Source: Candidula unifasciata (Eukaryota; Mollusca; Gastropoda; Stylommatophora; Geomitridae). Taken from it: a stretch of 64,000 nucleotides of DNA. Below are positions 10,235-21,479 of the stretch, one piece after another. Each line of letters begins with the position of its first letter. Position 1 is the stretch's first letter. The position numbers were made by a program, and so were the translations under genes. The stretch is taken from NCBI GenBank assembly GCA_905116865.2, contig CAJHNH020002034.1, positions 286,001 to 350,000 on the forward strand. The letters run 5' to 3'. The notes beneath the pieces are model-generated. The model did not search any database. It was not told the DNA's origin and saw nothing but the letters and a program-made list of their open reading frames with translations.

Positions 10235-12950
10235 CTGATTTAAGAATCGATATCATAGCACACCAGGCATACCCATAGATGCTCCGTCTCCCATAGCAAA
10301 TGTCTTAATGTATTGTTTGTTTGTTTTAGTATCCAGAAGCCATGAGTTGTTAACCCTTAGGCTCGGTATTATGGATATCGCAACCTTTCGGCCTTGATTC
10401 CATTGTAAATACCGTCAATCTGGGAGAAAATGTGGCTTTCCTGCCTACCCCCGGGATTGAACCCGGACCACAAGGAGTACGTCACCCGATCTCTGCGAAA
10501 TCCGGTTTAGCCGATTTCGCTAGAGAGCCGGGCGTCTTAATGTATAGATGCTGACTGTTTCCGTTGCACACTGATTATAGACATGTCATTTTCCTTCCTT
10601 TCATCCGTCCCTCCTTGCCGGATCCACACTTAATTCCTCGTTCACGCATTCTTGCACGTTATTTCATCTAATCTTGTGTCTTCTGTCAACAGTCATTCAT
10701 ATATGGTCTTCAGTATACCTCCCTTGTCCAGCACAAGTCTTCCTTTAGCTTTAGCTTTTGTAGCCAGAAAATCAGCGCTTTCATTCCCTTAAATCTCCCG
10801 GACAGCACATCCACATGATTCCCTGCAATGTTGGTGTACTGATGCATGGTATCCACTCATGCCATATTAGTCCATTTGGAATCTTCTGAAGTGCCGACTG
10901 AGAATCAGACACAATAATTCCTCTGGTAACTTTGTTTTTTTGCTATCCAGATCAGTGCTGCAGTGATTGCCTCCACTTCTATCCTCATGCTTGACCTTGT
11001 AGACAAAAAAGCTCCATTTTGTTCTGCTACAATTTGTCCTCTCATTCTAGCTGAAAATCCCCAGCCAGATCTTACACCCCGATGAAAACAACCATCGGTG
11101 TACACCACTACAACATCTAGCCCAGCCTTTATATCTATCAGTTGTTGTACCTCTAATTATGCCATACCGTTACATCACTCTCTACATTCTCTTCCTAACG
11201 TAATAATGACCTAATGGAAACTGCTGTTGTGGGTGTTTGTTTCGACTGATTCCTGCCCCCTATATAGATTGAGGCCTCTGTCTCGATGGTATCTTCAGTT
11301 AAAGCCCACCACGACTTTCCTCTTTTCAACCGGTCTTCTCTTAGATTGTTCAGCCCCAAAAAACACTGGCCTTATCTAGATTTACTCTTGATCCTGTCTG
11401 TTCACACCACTGTGTCATCTCATGCAAAGCCCTTTGCAAGTCTCTGGTCATGATGTGCCTGTCTGACCCGCTTTGATACATTAGGACATCATCTGCAAAT
11501 GATAAAGTTTGCCCTGGTCCAGTGGGCTGAATTTTTGCCAGACTTACAGTACATATGTTAAACAAGACAGGTAACAATGGTGATCCCTGAGAAAGGACCG
11601 GCCTGGGCAATGGTTATTAGATCTAATTTCCATGTTCCCAAACAAAATACCACTGTTCTTTCCAACAATGCTGCCCTGACCTTATTAGCTAACCAGGGGT
11701 TCACACCACAAGTCCATCATGCACTGCATAAGATAAGTGAAGTCAAAGCTGTTACATGCATCCTCAAGATCTATCATGACAGCGACTGTTTCTTGCTTCC
11801 GCTGAAATCCTTCATACGCATCATATGCGAAAGTTCCATCACTGTCACATGTTGCCTTTGATGGCCTATAGCTGCCCATGGTGTCTGGTAGCATGTCCTT
11901 TATTTCCAAGTGTGAAATTCCCTAATTCTTGTCAGCAGTTTGCCATACAGATTTTGCAGGGTTATGATGCTATAACTGCTTAGATGTGAGGGATCTCTGC
12001 CTGGTTTTGGAAATGGTTTAAGATAACTATGTAACCAGTCATCTGGTACACTTAACGTTTGGATACTATCATTAAAGTCAATCACCACTCACAGTATTTC
12101 ATCATTACTTGTTTGATATGACCATAGCCTACATTGTCTGGCTCTGGAGCATTATTTCTGCTGTCTCACACTGCCAGCTGTTGTTGATTTCAGCCAGCAA
12201 GTCTTCATAATCGTTGTCTATGACAGTGCTATGCCTGCGATTCTCTAAAGTGTTGCTCCGATCTGTTCTATAGTCTTTATCCACTTTGATTAAAAACCAC
12301 CAAAAATATTTCTGCCCCTTCTCCGTGTCACCTGTCAATATTTTACCTCCTGAATTCGAATATACGCCATTTGACAAACGGTACTTTTGTTTATTTGATT
12401 CATTTGATTCAGAATTGATGAAATTGTTTTCTCACCCGCTACGTCTGTCCCAAATTTTCCCCAATGCTTTCCTTCACCACTTTGGCACAGATTTTAAATG
12501 CATTACTCAGGTTTTGTTTATCTTGAGGTTTTAACTTAATATCTTCATAATTTGCAGGTCTTAGTTTTTGTGCTTTCTACCATTCATAGCCAATGTTTTT
12601 GCTTTCCATGCCTCTTCCACCTGTTGGTTCCACCACGGTGGTTGCACAAATGTTTTTCATATCTTTTATCTGGCTGTTTGGCGCAGCGAATGCAATGTAC
12701 CAACCTGATCTTCATTAGCCATATATGTGAATGTATATTGTGATTTCATTTCTTTAACAGTCTGTCCCTTTTGGATGAAAAAACAGCACAGCAGATGATC
12801 ACTTTCTTGCACCCTAAGAACATCCCAGTGCACTGTGTATGCATCAGTACTGAACGCTAAAGCTAGGTTGATCACTCCATCCGAGTCTCCAGCTCTCTCT
12901 GTTAATCTTGTGGTACGACTATTGTTTAAAATGGTGAAGCTTGAACTTAG
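10235..12950 (-). mobile_element. RNase H-bearing LINE, dead copy A (family 2)
   Basis: Read from right to left on the minus strand, the domains are in LINE ORF2 order but broken by stops. First comes the end of an APE-type endonuclease (ALAFSTDAYTVHWDVL, ESDHLL, about 12750-12950), then a PPWWN linker (about 12640). Next is reverse transcriptase with PFPKPGRDPS (12030), AVMIDLEDACNSFD (about 11780) and SQGSPLLPVLFNIC plus FADD (11450-11600). Last is an RNase H domain with VYTDGC, WGFSA and RIEVEAITAALIW (10920-11108). The 3' end near 10235 matches copies B, C, D and F. The RNase H places it in the I/jockey-like group. A SINE has inserted in its 3' region. Confidence 0.88.
10302..10545 (-). 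mobile_element. tRNA-derived SINE with 12-bp target-site duplication
   Basis: The direct repeat GTCTTAATGTAT (10302-10313 and 10534-10545) brackets a 220-bp element. On the minus strand its head carries a perfect A box (TAGCGAAATCGG, 10511-10522) and a perfect B box (GGTTCAATCCC, 10453-10463), the pol III promoter of a tRNA-like head. Its tail is AAAACAAACAAACAA (10314-10330). The element sits inside the 3' part of LINE copy A, so it is younger than that LINE. Confidence 0.9.
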
Positions 12951-13094
12951 TAGGGCCTATTTCTCTTCTTTTTCTCCTGTGTGTAGACTAAGAAATTGCT
13001 GGCAGTCAAGATTCTCCCTATACCCCTTATCTGGACTGCCGCTATCCTGCGTGTGTATACTTTCAAAATAACTGTGGAAACAAAAAAATTATAA

Positions 13095-13285
13095 ACGACT
13101 TTTGGCGTCATGCCACAGGTATATGCCTGGGAAGAAAGGAAGAGGAAGGCCAAAAAGAAGATAGGTGCAGGATGTGGTGGATGAGATCCAGATGTGTGTA
13201 TCGGGCGAGGGACATATTTCTTGAGATCGAGAAGTTTTTCTGAGGATTGTTATGATAATAAGGTTCTGCAAGGTACATGCTACTG
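13095..13285 (+). pseudogene. Short LINE ORF2 C-terminal fragment
   Basis: The plus strand encodes YMPGKKGRGRPKRR followed by VQDVVDEIQMCVS and DREVF-RIVMI. This is the GRGRPK(R/K)RW tail shared by several non-LTR retrotransposon ORF2 proteins. It is only about 190 bases long with stops. Confidence 0.6.
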
Positions 13286-13639
13286 AATATTTTAATGTGT
13301 TACACTTGTAAAATTTAAAAAAATTACATTAACGCCCCTTGGGCCTCTGAAGTTAAGCCCCTTGAGCCTCTGAAGTTAAACCCCCTGGGACTCAAAGAGT
13401 TGAGCGAAAAAAATAAGTATTGCCACAAATGCAAAGATTGTGTCATTTCCATCCTCATTTTACTGGGTTGCAACTCAGAACCCATCTTTTGTCAAATCCA
13501 CTATAATTTGTCTATTCTGACTAGCAGGCTTCACTTAAGTATTCTCGGATTAGATGTTTCAATATCTATCTAGCTGCGATGTTTCATAAGTAATAATCCA
13601 ATATATAAAACTAAAGTAATGGTTTCATCAAAGATGAAG
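13286..13639. other. Intron sequence with a short direct repeat
   Basis: CCCTTGGGCCTCTGAAGTTAA repeats about three times in diverged form (13333-13400). The rest shows no recognisable feature. Confidence 0.5.
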
Positions 13640-14292
13640 ATAACTCTACGTTGTGATTTCTCAATTTAAGGAAAAAGACTTAAACAAGTCAATACATTCA
13701 AATATCTGAGAACAATCATATCATCGGAAAATAGATGACAGAGATTAAAAGCAGAAAAGGTTAAGCGAAAGCTGCATTTCAGAAAATGAAAAATATTTTA
13801 TGCAATAAATCGCTATCATTTAATGTCAGAAAGAGAGTGTTAAATGTTACATAGAACATGTTCTGCTGTACTGTAGTGAATCTTGGAGTGTGAGTGAACA
13901 AATTAAGAAAAATTTGGAAGCAACAGAGATGTGGTTTCTGAGACGAATGTTACAAATACCTTGAATACCTTGGACGGCCAGAGTAGCTAACAACGATTGC
14001 TTGAAAGAGGCTAATGAAAGTAGATCTCTATATATACAACGATAAGAAAGAGATAAACACTGTTCTTTGGCCACATAATGAGAAGAGAGACATTGGAGAA
14101 CATCGTGACAACTGGAAAGATCAGTGGAAAAAGGGGTAGAGGCAGACCAAGAGAGATGATGCTGGATGGGCTGGAACGATGGCATGGAGGGATATCATCA
14201 AGAGAGCTGTTCCAAGCAACCAGGGATCGTGATCTGTGGAGACGAATGAGCACCTACGACTGTTAGCAGTGCACATGATGATGATAAAACTA
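13640..14292 (+). pseudogene. Non-LTR retrotransposon RT C-terminus (family 1, copy 2)
   Basis: Same family as 7775-8408. Pieces include FKYLRTIISSEN, AAFQKMKNILCNKSLSF, EMWFLRRMLQIP, and a 62-codon open tail at 14078-14266 (MRRETLENIVTTGKISGKRG, RGRPREMMLDGLERWHGG, RDRDLWRRMSTYDC). It ends in ATGATGATGATAA, a simple-repeat tail typical of such LINEs. It is 5'-truncated with internal stops. Confidence 0.88.
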
Positions 14293-14368
14293 AAAACACT
14301 AGCACCCCTACCAGGCTTGTCAGATACTTAAAATACTTGACCATTATTATTATTGATGTTTATTATTT

Positions 14369-15170
14369 AAACTTTTGGCTCTTCTTTCAATACAGGCCGG
14401 TAGCTGGAAAGCCGCCGATCGGCTTAGTGGGAGTTCTCTCCCTTGGCTGCATTGCAAACACGGAGCGGAAAAGTCACGAATCAAATGACATACTTACCTA
14501 TCATCATACGGTTGCATGTACGGTTGCGTAAGGTGTAGGGTTTGGGTTAGGGATAGGGTTAGCGGCGTTAGGGTTAGGGTTAAGGGTAGGGTTAGGGTTA
14601 GGATTAGGGTTAGGGGTAGGGTTAGATGTGAAAATTTTGACGTAGGAGTTCCAAATAATGGCCGACAGTCTGATGCTTGTGGGAGTGGCGCCACTGGAAT
14701 TCTCCCAAATATGACAGCAATAGCGCGCGGCTGGTGCCCAATCGGTGGTGAATTGTCCGTTTGAGTAGCATCCACAGTCCTTCGATTGTTTGGGTGTGTA
14801 TGTGACTGTGCGCAATTATTTGGAACTCCTGCGTCAAAATTGTCACATCTAACCCTAACCCAAACCCTACCGCTACCCATAATCCTACCCCTAACAACGC
14901 AAATTTATCGGTCATTAAGTCATACAGATCTGCAGGAGTCACATCCGTGGCAACTAATACCACTTTTATATTTAAAAAAAACCAGATTTCCCCGAAGCGT
15001 CTAATAAACACCCAGATCTGGGGGAAACACACAAGCATTGGCAGCCCTGTTGTCGACCTCACTGTCTTTTTTGATTCGTGACTTTTTCGCAGCCAAGAGA
15101 GAGAACTCCCACTAAGCCGAACGGCGGCTTTCCAGCTACCGGCCTGTAGTGAAAGGAGAGCCAAACTTTC
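14369..15170. mobile_element. Merlin/ISXO2-type foldback element with telomere-like arms
   Basis: Element 14377-15162 (786 bp) starts GGCTCTTCTTTCA and ends with the complement of GGCTCTCCTTTCA. It is flanked by AAACTTTT / AAACTTTC, an 8-bp target duplication with one mismatch. The inverted arms are about 100 bp each (core ACAGGCCGGTAGCTGGAAAG; both contain GATTCGTGACTTTT or its complement). A second inverted pair lies inside (GAGTTCCAAATAAT at about 14648, complement at about 14812). It is flanked by TTAGGG-like tracts (14525-14630) and CCCTAA-like tracts (14850-14898). Between the arms is a transposase remnant. Confidence 0.85.
14640..14815 (-). pseudogene. ISXO2-like (Merlin) transposase C-terminal remnant
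   Basis: On the minus strand this reads HTQTIEGLWMLLKRTIHHR, then GTSRALLLSYLGEFQWR. It is the end of the DDE_Tnp_IS1595/ISXO2-like domain, with the catalytic glutamate in the TIEGLW context. Only about 50 residues remain, inside the foldback element at 14377-15162. A longer relative with the same motif (HTQWIERFW) lies at 39182. Confidence 0.82.
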
Positions 15171-15299
15171 TCAACTTTATAATTATAATGATAATTAAGT
15201 TTTATAGAACTTTGTAATAATTATATATAATGATTATTATAAGAAAGTTGTTACAGTACAACGGTAACATTCTTCTTCCCAACAGGGAAGTAAATTAGG

Positions 15300-15332
15300 G
15301 ACCCCCCCCCCCCCCCCCCCAAAAAAAAAAAC
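15300..15332. repeat. Poly-C/poly-A tract
   Basis: About 20 C followed by 11 A, 55 bases downstream of the tetraspanin exon 1 donor, inside intron 1. Confidence 0.95.
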
Positions 15333-15385
15333 ACTAAACAAAATCAAATCAAAAAGTAACAACACTCAACACCTACGGTACTTAC

Positions 15386-15616
15386 CTCAAACAGAAAATT
15401 AATGCCAAAAAGAAAATACTTCACAAAAGGATTGACGACGCTGGAGTCTGGACTTTGGGAATGTGTTCTCCGTCTGAGTGTGTGAGTAAATCGTTCCTGA
15501 AGAACGGCAGGAGCCCGCCTGAGACTGCCGCCGCCGCCTCGGCCACTGCTGTGTTGTTGTTGTCGTCTGCTTGCCGCCATGTTGTCCTCTTGATCCGGTC
15601 CCACTCGTCTCGTCAT
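15386..15616 (-). CDS. Tetraspanin exon 1 (cytosolic N-terminus and start of TM1)
   Basis: The frame opens at ATG 15616 and runs 77 codons to a consensus GTAAGT donor (15385-15380). The last residues (VNPFVKYFLFGINFLFE) are the classic tetraspanin start of helix 1 (xPxxKYxLFxxNxxFW) and splice in phase 0 to LIGIAF in exon 2. The preceding about 60 residues are basic, Q/S/G-rich and longer than the usual short cytosolic N-terminus. A second in-frame ATG at 15580 (MAASRRQ) has the stronger start context (AACATGG) and would give a 65-codon exon; I consider it at least as likely. That ATG overlaps CATGGCGGC, a YY1-like word often found at animal start codons. Confidence 0.88.
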
Positions 15617-15720
15617 TGTCGGCTCCTTGTCCTCGGTAAACTGACATCTTTACATGCACACCACATTCGTCACCCTACAAACATCCCTCCTACACTTCAC
15701 CGCCGCGTCACGGTTCGGTG
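15431..15720. promoter_or_regulatory. CpG-rich putative bidirectional promoter region
   Basis: Counted by hand, 23 CpG occur in 290 bases, far above the AT-rich surroundings. The segment covers tetraspanin exon 1 and its presumed 5' leader. ZZZ3 lies head to head on the other strand with its first coding exon at 20756. A consensus donor (TTTG/GTAAGT, 15887/15888) on the plus strand could end a non-coding ZZZ3 first exon that splices to the AG acceptor at 20719-20720. Shared promoter use is inference. Confidence 0.5.
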
Positions 15721-16009
15721 AGCTGTGGCTTTTTTACTTCTTTTTTGATCTGTGATTGTAAAGTGTGCTGCTGGCTGACAATCATGAGAGACAATGAGAG
15801 ACTGAACGCTGCCCGTCAACTTTCGCATTCAGTTTAGTTGAAGTTTACCTGGATTTACTGGTTTTTTGTTTTTGTTTTTACACTTTGGTAAGTCTTAGTA
15901 TTTCTGCATTGCATCGCGTGTTTGTTTGGAATTAGACGTCCATTATATTTGTATTAAATAATGTAATAATATGAGTTTGTAATAAAATAATACTCAACGC
16001 TAGTTGAGT

Positions 16010-16940
16010 CAAGAATTTAGAATTGGCATCACAGCACTCAGGGGCATTCCCATGCGTACTCCGTCCTCATCTTTAGCAGCCAGCGCAGAGTTCCAATACT
16101 GATGGTACCCGTCACAATCTTGTTGTATGTCCGTCTTGCTGAGTGTAGTGAGCCGGCCAGACCCTCTGGTTACACCCAGGTACCTCATTCACTCTAGGAA
16201 TAATCTTGTTTCTCTACTGATTCCATTGCTTGTTCCCAAAGGGCCCTGACCACATCTGCCTTGTCATGTATCACTTCACTATCTAGTACTAGGGCTGCAG
16301 ATTCAGCCAATCTGCATGTTCATTACTCACTATGCCATCATGGTCTGGAGAAAAGATCTAAAGTATGCTCACTACAGTGACCTTCCCATGGAAGCTTGCC
16401 ACTCTGCTTGAAGCATCACAGACTTCACCTTTCTCAGCATGCTTTCAGAGTCTGTTACAATTATGGCATGTGTGTGCATCTTATTCTCTAGCCACCGAAG
16501 AGCTGCACTTACCACTTCCATTCTCATGCTAGATGTTGTGATGTCATATGCTAGGCTGTCTTACAGTAAAGATTTTCCATTGGCTTTTGCGACGAACCCC
16601 CAGGCACTTCTCTGACCTCTCAATACCGAACCATCTGTAAAGATAATCATATCACCTGTGCGTGAAATGTCGTGAATCAACTGTTGGACTTCAACCTCCG
16701 TAGCACCGGCTGGCCACTCTCTGTACACTCGGTCCAGTGTGATCATAACCTTACACGGGTCAGACTTTTCCTCTGGTACTGCTACTTGAGCCATCCATGA
16801 TTTTCCCCTTTTCAGCCTCTGGTCCTTAACTCAACACCAAGATCTGGATCAGCGCCATTTGGCCTAAAGCATGGCTAAGAACAATCCTCTTAAGGAAGGA
16901 TTTGACACTATGCTGAATCTGTCGTACCATTGATTCCAAT
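16010..16940 (-). mobile_element. RNase H-bearing LINE, fragment B (family 2)
   Basis: Its 3' end (TTGGCATCACAGCACTCAGG at 16023, CTCCGTCCTCATC) matches the end of copy D at 60290. On the minus strand 16561-16794 encodes AQVAVPEEKSDPCKVMITLD, GATEVEVQQLIHD, and IIFTDGSVLRGQRSAWGFVA, the start of an RNase H domain with its first catalytic aspartate. The rest of the RNase H is broken by stops. Only the ORF2 C-terminus and 3' UTR remain. Confidence 0.85.
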
Positions 16941-16984
16941 TTCAGTGGTACTTACCAATAGAAGTTTGATTGTATATCCTGGCA

Positions 16985-17372
16985 GCACCATTCTCTCTTT
17001 GTGGTATAATATGCCAAGTTTTTTTGTCTCTGTTTGTGGTATCATATGCCAAGTTTTTTTGTCTCTCTTTGTGGTATCATATGCCAAGCTTTTTTGTCTC
17101 TGTTTGTGGTATCATATGCCAAGTTTTTTTGTCTCTCTTTGTGGTATCATATGCCAAGCTTTTTTGTCTCTCTTTGTGGTATCTTATGCCAAGCTTTTTT
17201 GTCTCTCTTTGTGGTATCATATGCCAAGCTTTTTTGTCTCTCTTTGTGGTATCATATGCCAAGCTTTTTTGTCTCTGTTTGTGGTATCATATGCCAAGCT
17301 TTTTTGTCTCTCTTTGTGGTATCATATGCCAAGCTTTTCTGTCTCTCTTTGTGGTATCATATGCCAAGCTTT
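16985..17372. repeat. 35-bp minisatellite, 11 units
   Basis: The unit is TTTGTGGTATCATATGCCAA plus GCTTTTTTGTCTCTC (35 bases), very homogeneous. Because 35 is not a multiple of three, all plus frames stay open and read the same peptide (CGIICQAFLSLFVVSYAKLF) out of register. These frames are array artefacts. Confidence 0.96.
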
Positions 17373-17934
17373 TTTGCACTAAGTGACATTCATTTGCTTT
17401 TGCTAAGCGTTGTGCAGTGGGTGATTGATATACTCATGTACGCTTTCACCTGTGCCACTTTATGTCTGGTAGTCATTGTCGGTATACCCAGAAAAAATAT
17501 AAAACCGAACGAAAAGTATATTAGCAAGCTTCACAATATAACAGATACAAACAAAACGTGAACATTGCGTCTATGGAGCCTTCATCAGCACATACAAATC
17601 AAACAATACTACACAAATACGCAAAATCACTTAGCTGGTACCTCGAAGCAGCCGGGTCGATGGTTTCTCAGCAGACTGCCTACAGGCATTGGCTGGGGGA
17701 ATAAATACCCCCTGTGGAGTACCAGGGGTCATAGCTAGGGGGTTAGGGATAAAATTATGAGGGCAGTTCAGTCCAGAGGGTGTTAAAGTCCCCAAAGTGT
17801 AAAAAAAGCAATTCTCAAGAGACTTGAGGACTGTTGCTGGAGTGGCTAGATTTAATGGCTGTCACCTCCAAGTCGAGGACACCTTGGCGATCCTGGGAAT
17901 TGAAGTGCAACCGTACTGGTTTCAAGGCATTATT
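17373..17934. other. Unassigned, possibly retroelement-derived
   Basis: No convincing frame. The minus strand contains YVLMKAP and ADEGSIDAMFTFCL-like pieces, and CTTCATCAGCACATACAAAT lies at 17580. This could be a Penelope-like or DIRS-like 3' end, but I cannot support it. Confidence 0.3.
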
Positions 17935-17959
17935 TTGCACATCCAAAAGATGTTGTTAC

Positions 17960-18170
17960 TTTAAACATTAGAATCATTAGTCTTGGCTTACTGCATACCT
18001 TTACTTTAGACATTAGAATCATTAGTCTTGGCTTGCTGCATACCTTTACTTTGGACATTAGAATCATTAGTCTTGGCTTACTGCATACCTTTACTTTAGA
18101 CATTAGAATCATTAGTCTTGGCTTACTGCATACCTTTACTTTAGACATTAGAATCATTAGTCTTGGCTTA
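17960..18170. repeat. 45-bp minisatellite, left part
   Basis: About five units of GCTTACTGCATACCTTTACT plus TTAGACATTAGAATCATTAG plus TCTTG. The same array resumes at 20419, so the intervening 2248 bases were inserted into it. Confidence 0.95.
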
Positions 18171-20418
18171 TGTGACGTGACGGGTGGGATGAAATGTTTT
18201 ATAATGTTGAGTAGGGATGTTCCTCTCAACACATTCCCTCCACCAGATAAACCGAACTAAAATCTGAGCTATGTTGCTCTCAGACAAAGTCCTGGATATC
18301 CAAGAAAACAGCCATATTGGCTCGTTAAGTACTTTAACATTAGCTGAACTTGGTACCCACAAGAGAAGAAAAGAAATTTTAGATGTCTATAGCATTATAC
18401 TTAATGAATTATTAGACAGGGCAAATGATTCCTCCGTCATCTACTTCTCCCGGTGTTATTATGAATAATTAAAGAATTATTATCATATTAATTGAGCTCC
18501 CACCAAATGGTATTCTATCTTAACAGTTTAATTAAACATGTAAGAACAGACATTTGGAATTTAACAAACTATGTAGTTTAAAACTTGACATACAGCTTTA
18601 TTTACTAACAATTAGTTTATATGAACTTTCCAGTTTGTTGAGTTACACTAACAGTGACTGGCTACAGTTGTAATAATGATAGTGGTACGCTTCAGCGAGA
18701 AAACAGCTCCGGGGTTTAGAGTGGTATGATGATGATGATAATATGTTTACGTAAAGGGGTTAACTTAACTTATAAGCCTCTGACAGCTGTGAGGAACTGT
18801 CAAGCTTGTCCAACTCTTCCTTGCCTGTTTTCTGCCTGTTTCAGCTTATTCTCCACTGCATTCCCACCTCGTTCTCCACCTCGTTCCCATCTGGCCGAGT
18901 CTAACACAATGTAGTCTACTTCATGGACTGATCGTCACATGGGCACTGTAATCATGGAAACAAAACACATACGTGTAGTATCTTGACTTACACTAAGAAT
19001 ACATGTATCAATTAATATAATATATAAGAATAAAATATATCCCATCACTCCTCATATTCCACATTCTCTCCAGTCTAGTCTGAAGGTCTTTTGTCTTACA
19101 TGGACGTCACATATTTTGCCTTCCTCTCTCATGCTATGTCATGATAGTTGACTTTCTAAGTCTGTTGTCTGTCATCACTCAGACTTCCAACTGGCTGACA
19201 TTGATTTGACATAAACATGTGGCGCAGGTTCTGTGCTGAACACGCAAACAATTTATATGTGCACGCTGTCCTGAATATTATCTTTCAGTGACCGTGAATT
19301 CTATACACCCAGCATTCTTCCCCTGGGGCTATAAATCCCCTGTTTAGTTGAACACATTAAGTGAGCACATGGTGGGCACACAAAACATAGCAGCATCCCT
19401 GCACATATTTGGGCATCATTTCCCACAGTCCAAACTCATATGTTGGTTGATGGTGGAAACAATATAATTACATTTCATTATAGCAAATGTCATTGTTCAC
19501 ATCTTATTTTATACACATGAAAACATACAATGAAAAACATGTGACACAAACATACAAGAAATAGGAATAGTTTAGCAGTTCCCTAACTGAGATACGGAAT
19601 ACTCACAAAGAACTATTTCAAGCAGAATGTGCAGACAAATTAGGAAAAGGTAGTATAGACTAAGCTTAACTCCCTAACCTATGTATACAAGATTAAGATT
19701 AATATTCACCTGGGAACTTTCCAGCAAATGCCGAACACGACTCAACCAGGGAGAAAATACTTTTTCACGGTAGGTCTGAGGCTGTAGCCTGCTGGCGGCA
19801 CTATGCGGTAAATCTACAATGCTCGCAGTATAAGTATCAATCTATTGTCCAAATTAAACTCCTCCCTTTACTTTTTTCTACCCAACCCTCAAGACGATGA
19901 CTTAAGCCACGCCTCTGAAGTACCTATAAGATCAAATTAGCTAACAAGTGGCCTGTCAGTCAATTCTGGACTGACATCCCTAGAGCGTACATTCTTAATC
20001 TTAAGTGACCCAGATCAAACATTCCTAATTGCCAAACACCTGTTCTGCCAAGAATTACACTGACTTGCGAAACTCCAACCTCCCATCGCCACAATGTCTA
20101 GCGTCCACTCAATTCCCCTGTTCAAAAGGGCCCCACTCAGTCTCTACAGTCTGGTCAGGAGATAACATTCTGACAGTGGCGTGAGAATCAAACCTAACAT
20201 CCCTAGTCTGAACCAGCGGGCTGTATTACGTAGTGTTATGTAATTTTAAACAAAGCGCAGTGGCTTTGTCTCGGAGAAGGACTGGTAACAATTTAAATCA
20301 ATTTGGTTTAAAGTAATATTAGGGTAAAGGGCAGAGTAAATATAATCCTGTCTCTTTAGAACCAGAAGAACTTATTACAAGTACTAACTTCTGGAACCAC
20401 TGAGATCGTATCGTGACA
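18171..20418. mobile_element. LTR-like insertion (solo LTR or internally deleted element)
   Basis: The inserted sequence begins TGTGACG and ends CGTGACA (TG...CA with near-palindromic ends). It is flanked by the 5-bp direct repeat GCTTA (18166-18170 and 20419-20423), as for LTR retrotransposons. I found no direct terminal repeats inside and no gag or pol homology, so a single long LTR or a highly degraded element is most likely. Short open frames inside (such as 18271-18468) have no recognisable domain. Confidence 0.65.
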
Positions 20419-20648
20419 GCTTACTGCATACCTTTACTTTAGACATTAGAATCATTAGTCTTGGCTTACTGCATACCTTTACTTTAGACATTAGAATCAT
20501 TAGTCTTGGCTTACTGCATACCTTTACTTTAGACATTAGAATCATTAGTCTTGGCTTACTGCATACCTTTACTTTGGACATTAGAATCATTAGTCTTGGC
20601 TTACTGCATACCTTTACTTTAGACATTAGAATCATCAGTCCCAGCCTA
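20419..20648. repeat. 45-bp minisatellite, right part
   Basis: Five units identical in type to 17960-18170, beginning with the duplicated GCTTA. The array ends about 70 bases before the first ZZZ3 coding exon. Confidence 0.95.
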
Positions 20649-20755
20649 CTGAACCCAGACTTCTGACATTTCTGTAATCAGTCCGGACCTACTGCATACT
20701 TCTTCTCTTATTTCACTCAGAGGCTGATCTCGCCTTGACATTTGGTGGGTCCAGA

Positions 20756-21125
20756 ATGGAGACACATGGGCTTGGCTATGAAGAGATCAGTGAACCTTAC
20801 TACTTTGAAACAGATCACGTAGCTTTGAAGGAGAACCAGGACTATCGTAACCTGCTTCACACTATAGCAGTTCTAGAGGCACAGAGGCAGCAGGCGGCTG
20901 AAGATATTGAACTCCTTTATAAAGCACAAGATGAAGCTTTAGCAGATCCCTTGAAGTTTGTGGGAAAACTCCAACAAGGCACAGATTTCTGTTTTCCCAA
21001 AGCTCAGAAACTGGCATCTCTGCCTGATGTACAATGGGATAAATACACCAGTGGTGCACTGTTCTCTTCGTTTGTGACTTCTCGGCATATGACCAGGAAC
21101 AAGAGAAGCACAACTGGTGCTGAAG
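20756..21125 (+). CDS. ZZZ3 coding exon 1
   Basis: ATG 20756 has a strong start context (AGAATGG). The frame gives residues 1-123 and ends with one base of a split valine codon before donor GTTGGT (21126). It matches the conserved ZZZ3 segment before the Myb domain: YYFETDHVALKENQDYRNLL, HTIAVLEAQRQQAAEDIELL (coiled coil, residues about 28-70), DPLKFVGKLQ and PKAQKLASLPDVQWDKY. An acceptor at 20719-20720 (TTATTTCACTCAG) precedes it and the frame is open back to it, so the exon could also continue from an upstream exon. Vertebrate ZZZ3 is about twice as long through a disordered N-terminus that this gene lacks. ZZZ3 is a nuclear subunit of the ATAC histone acetyltransferase complex. Confidence 0.9.
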
Positions 21126-21479
21126 GTTGGTTACATTGATCTACTTCATGTTATCAGTTTAGCTTGTTGTTGAAGTCAATCACTGGATTGTCACATACAC
21201 ATACTAGCATGCATTATGTGTACTGAAATATCTGTATATGAAAGGTGTAGTAATCAAACAGGTAAGTCTGTTTAATCAAATACCTGTACATGTTTGGGCA
21301 ATGTGATGGCACCATTGAAAGATGGTTTGAACAACAAACCAACATCATGGCACAAGCATAGTAACCCATAAGTGCTCCGTTCTACTTCTTACTCATGCCT
21401 GTCTAAAGAATCTCAGTGCAGTGTAGGAACTCTATAGCACTGGCGATAATCCTGAACTACTTTGGGTATATTTTAACTT

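Noticed and set aside
14520..14630. Interstitial telomere or chromosome end
   Set aside because: The TTAGGG-like tract is short, degenerate and mirrored by a CCCTAA-like tract inside a transposon with its own target duplication.
16930..17561. Overlapping frames of 138-175 codons rich in CGIICQAFLSLF
   Set aside because: A 35-bp array cycles through all frames; same peptide in every register. Not a membrane protein.
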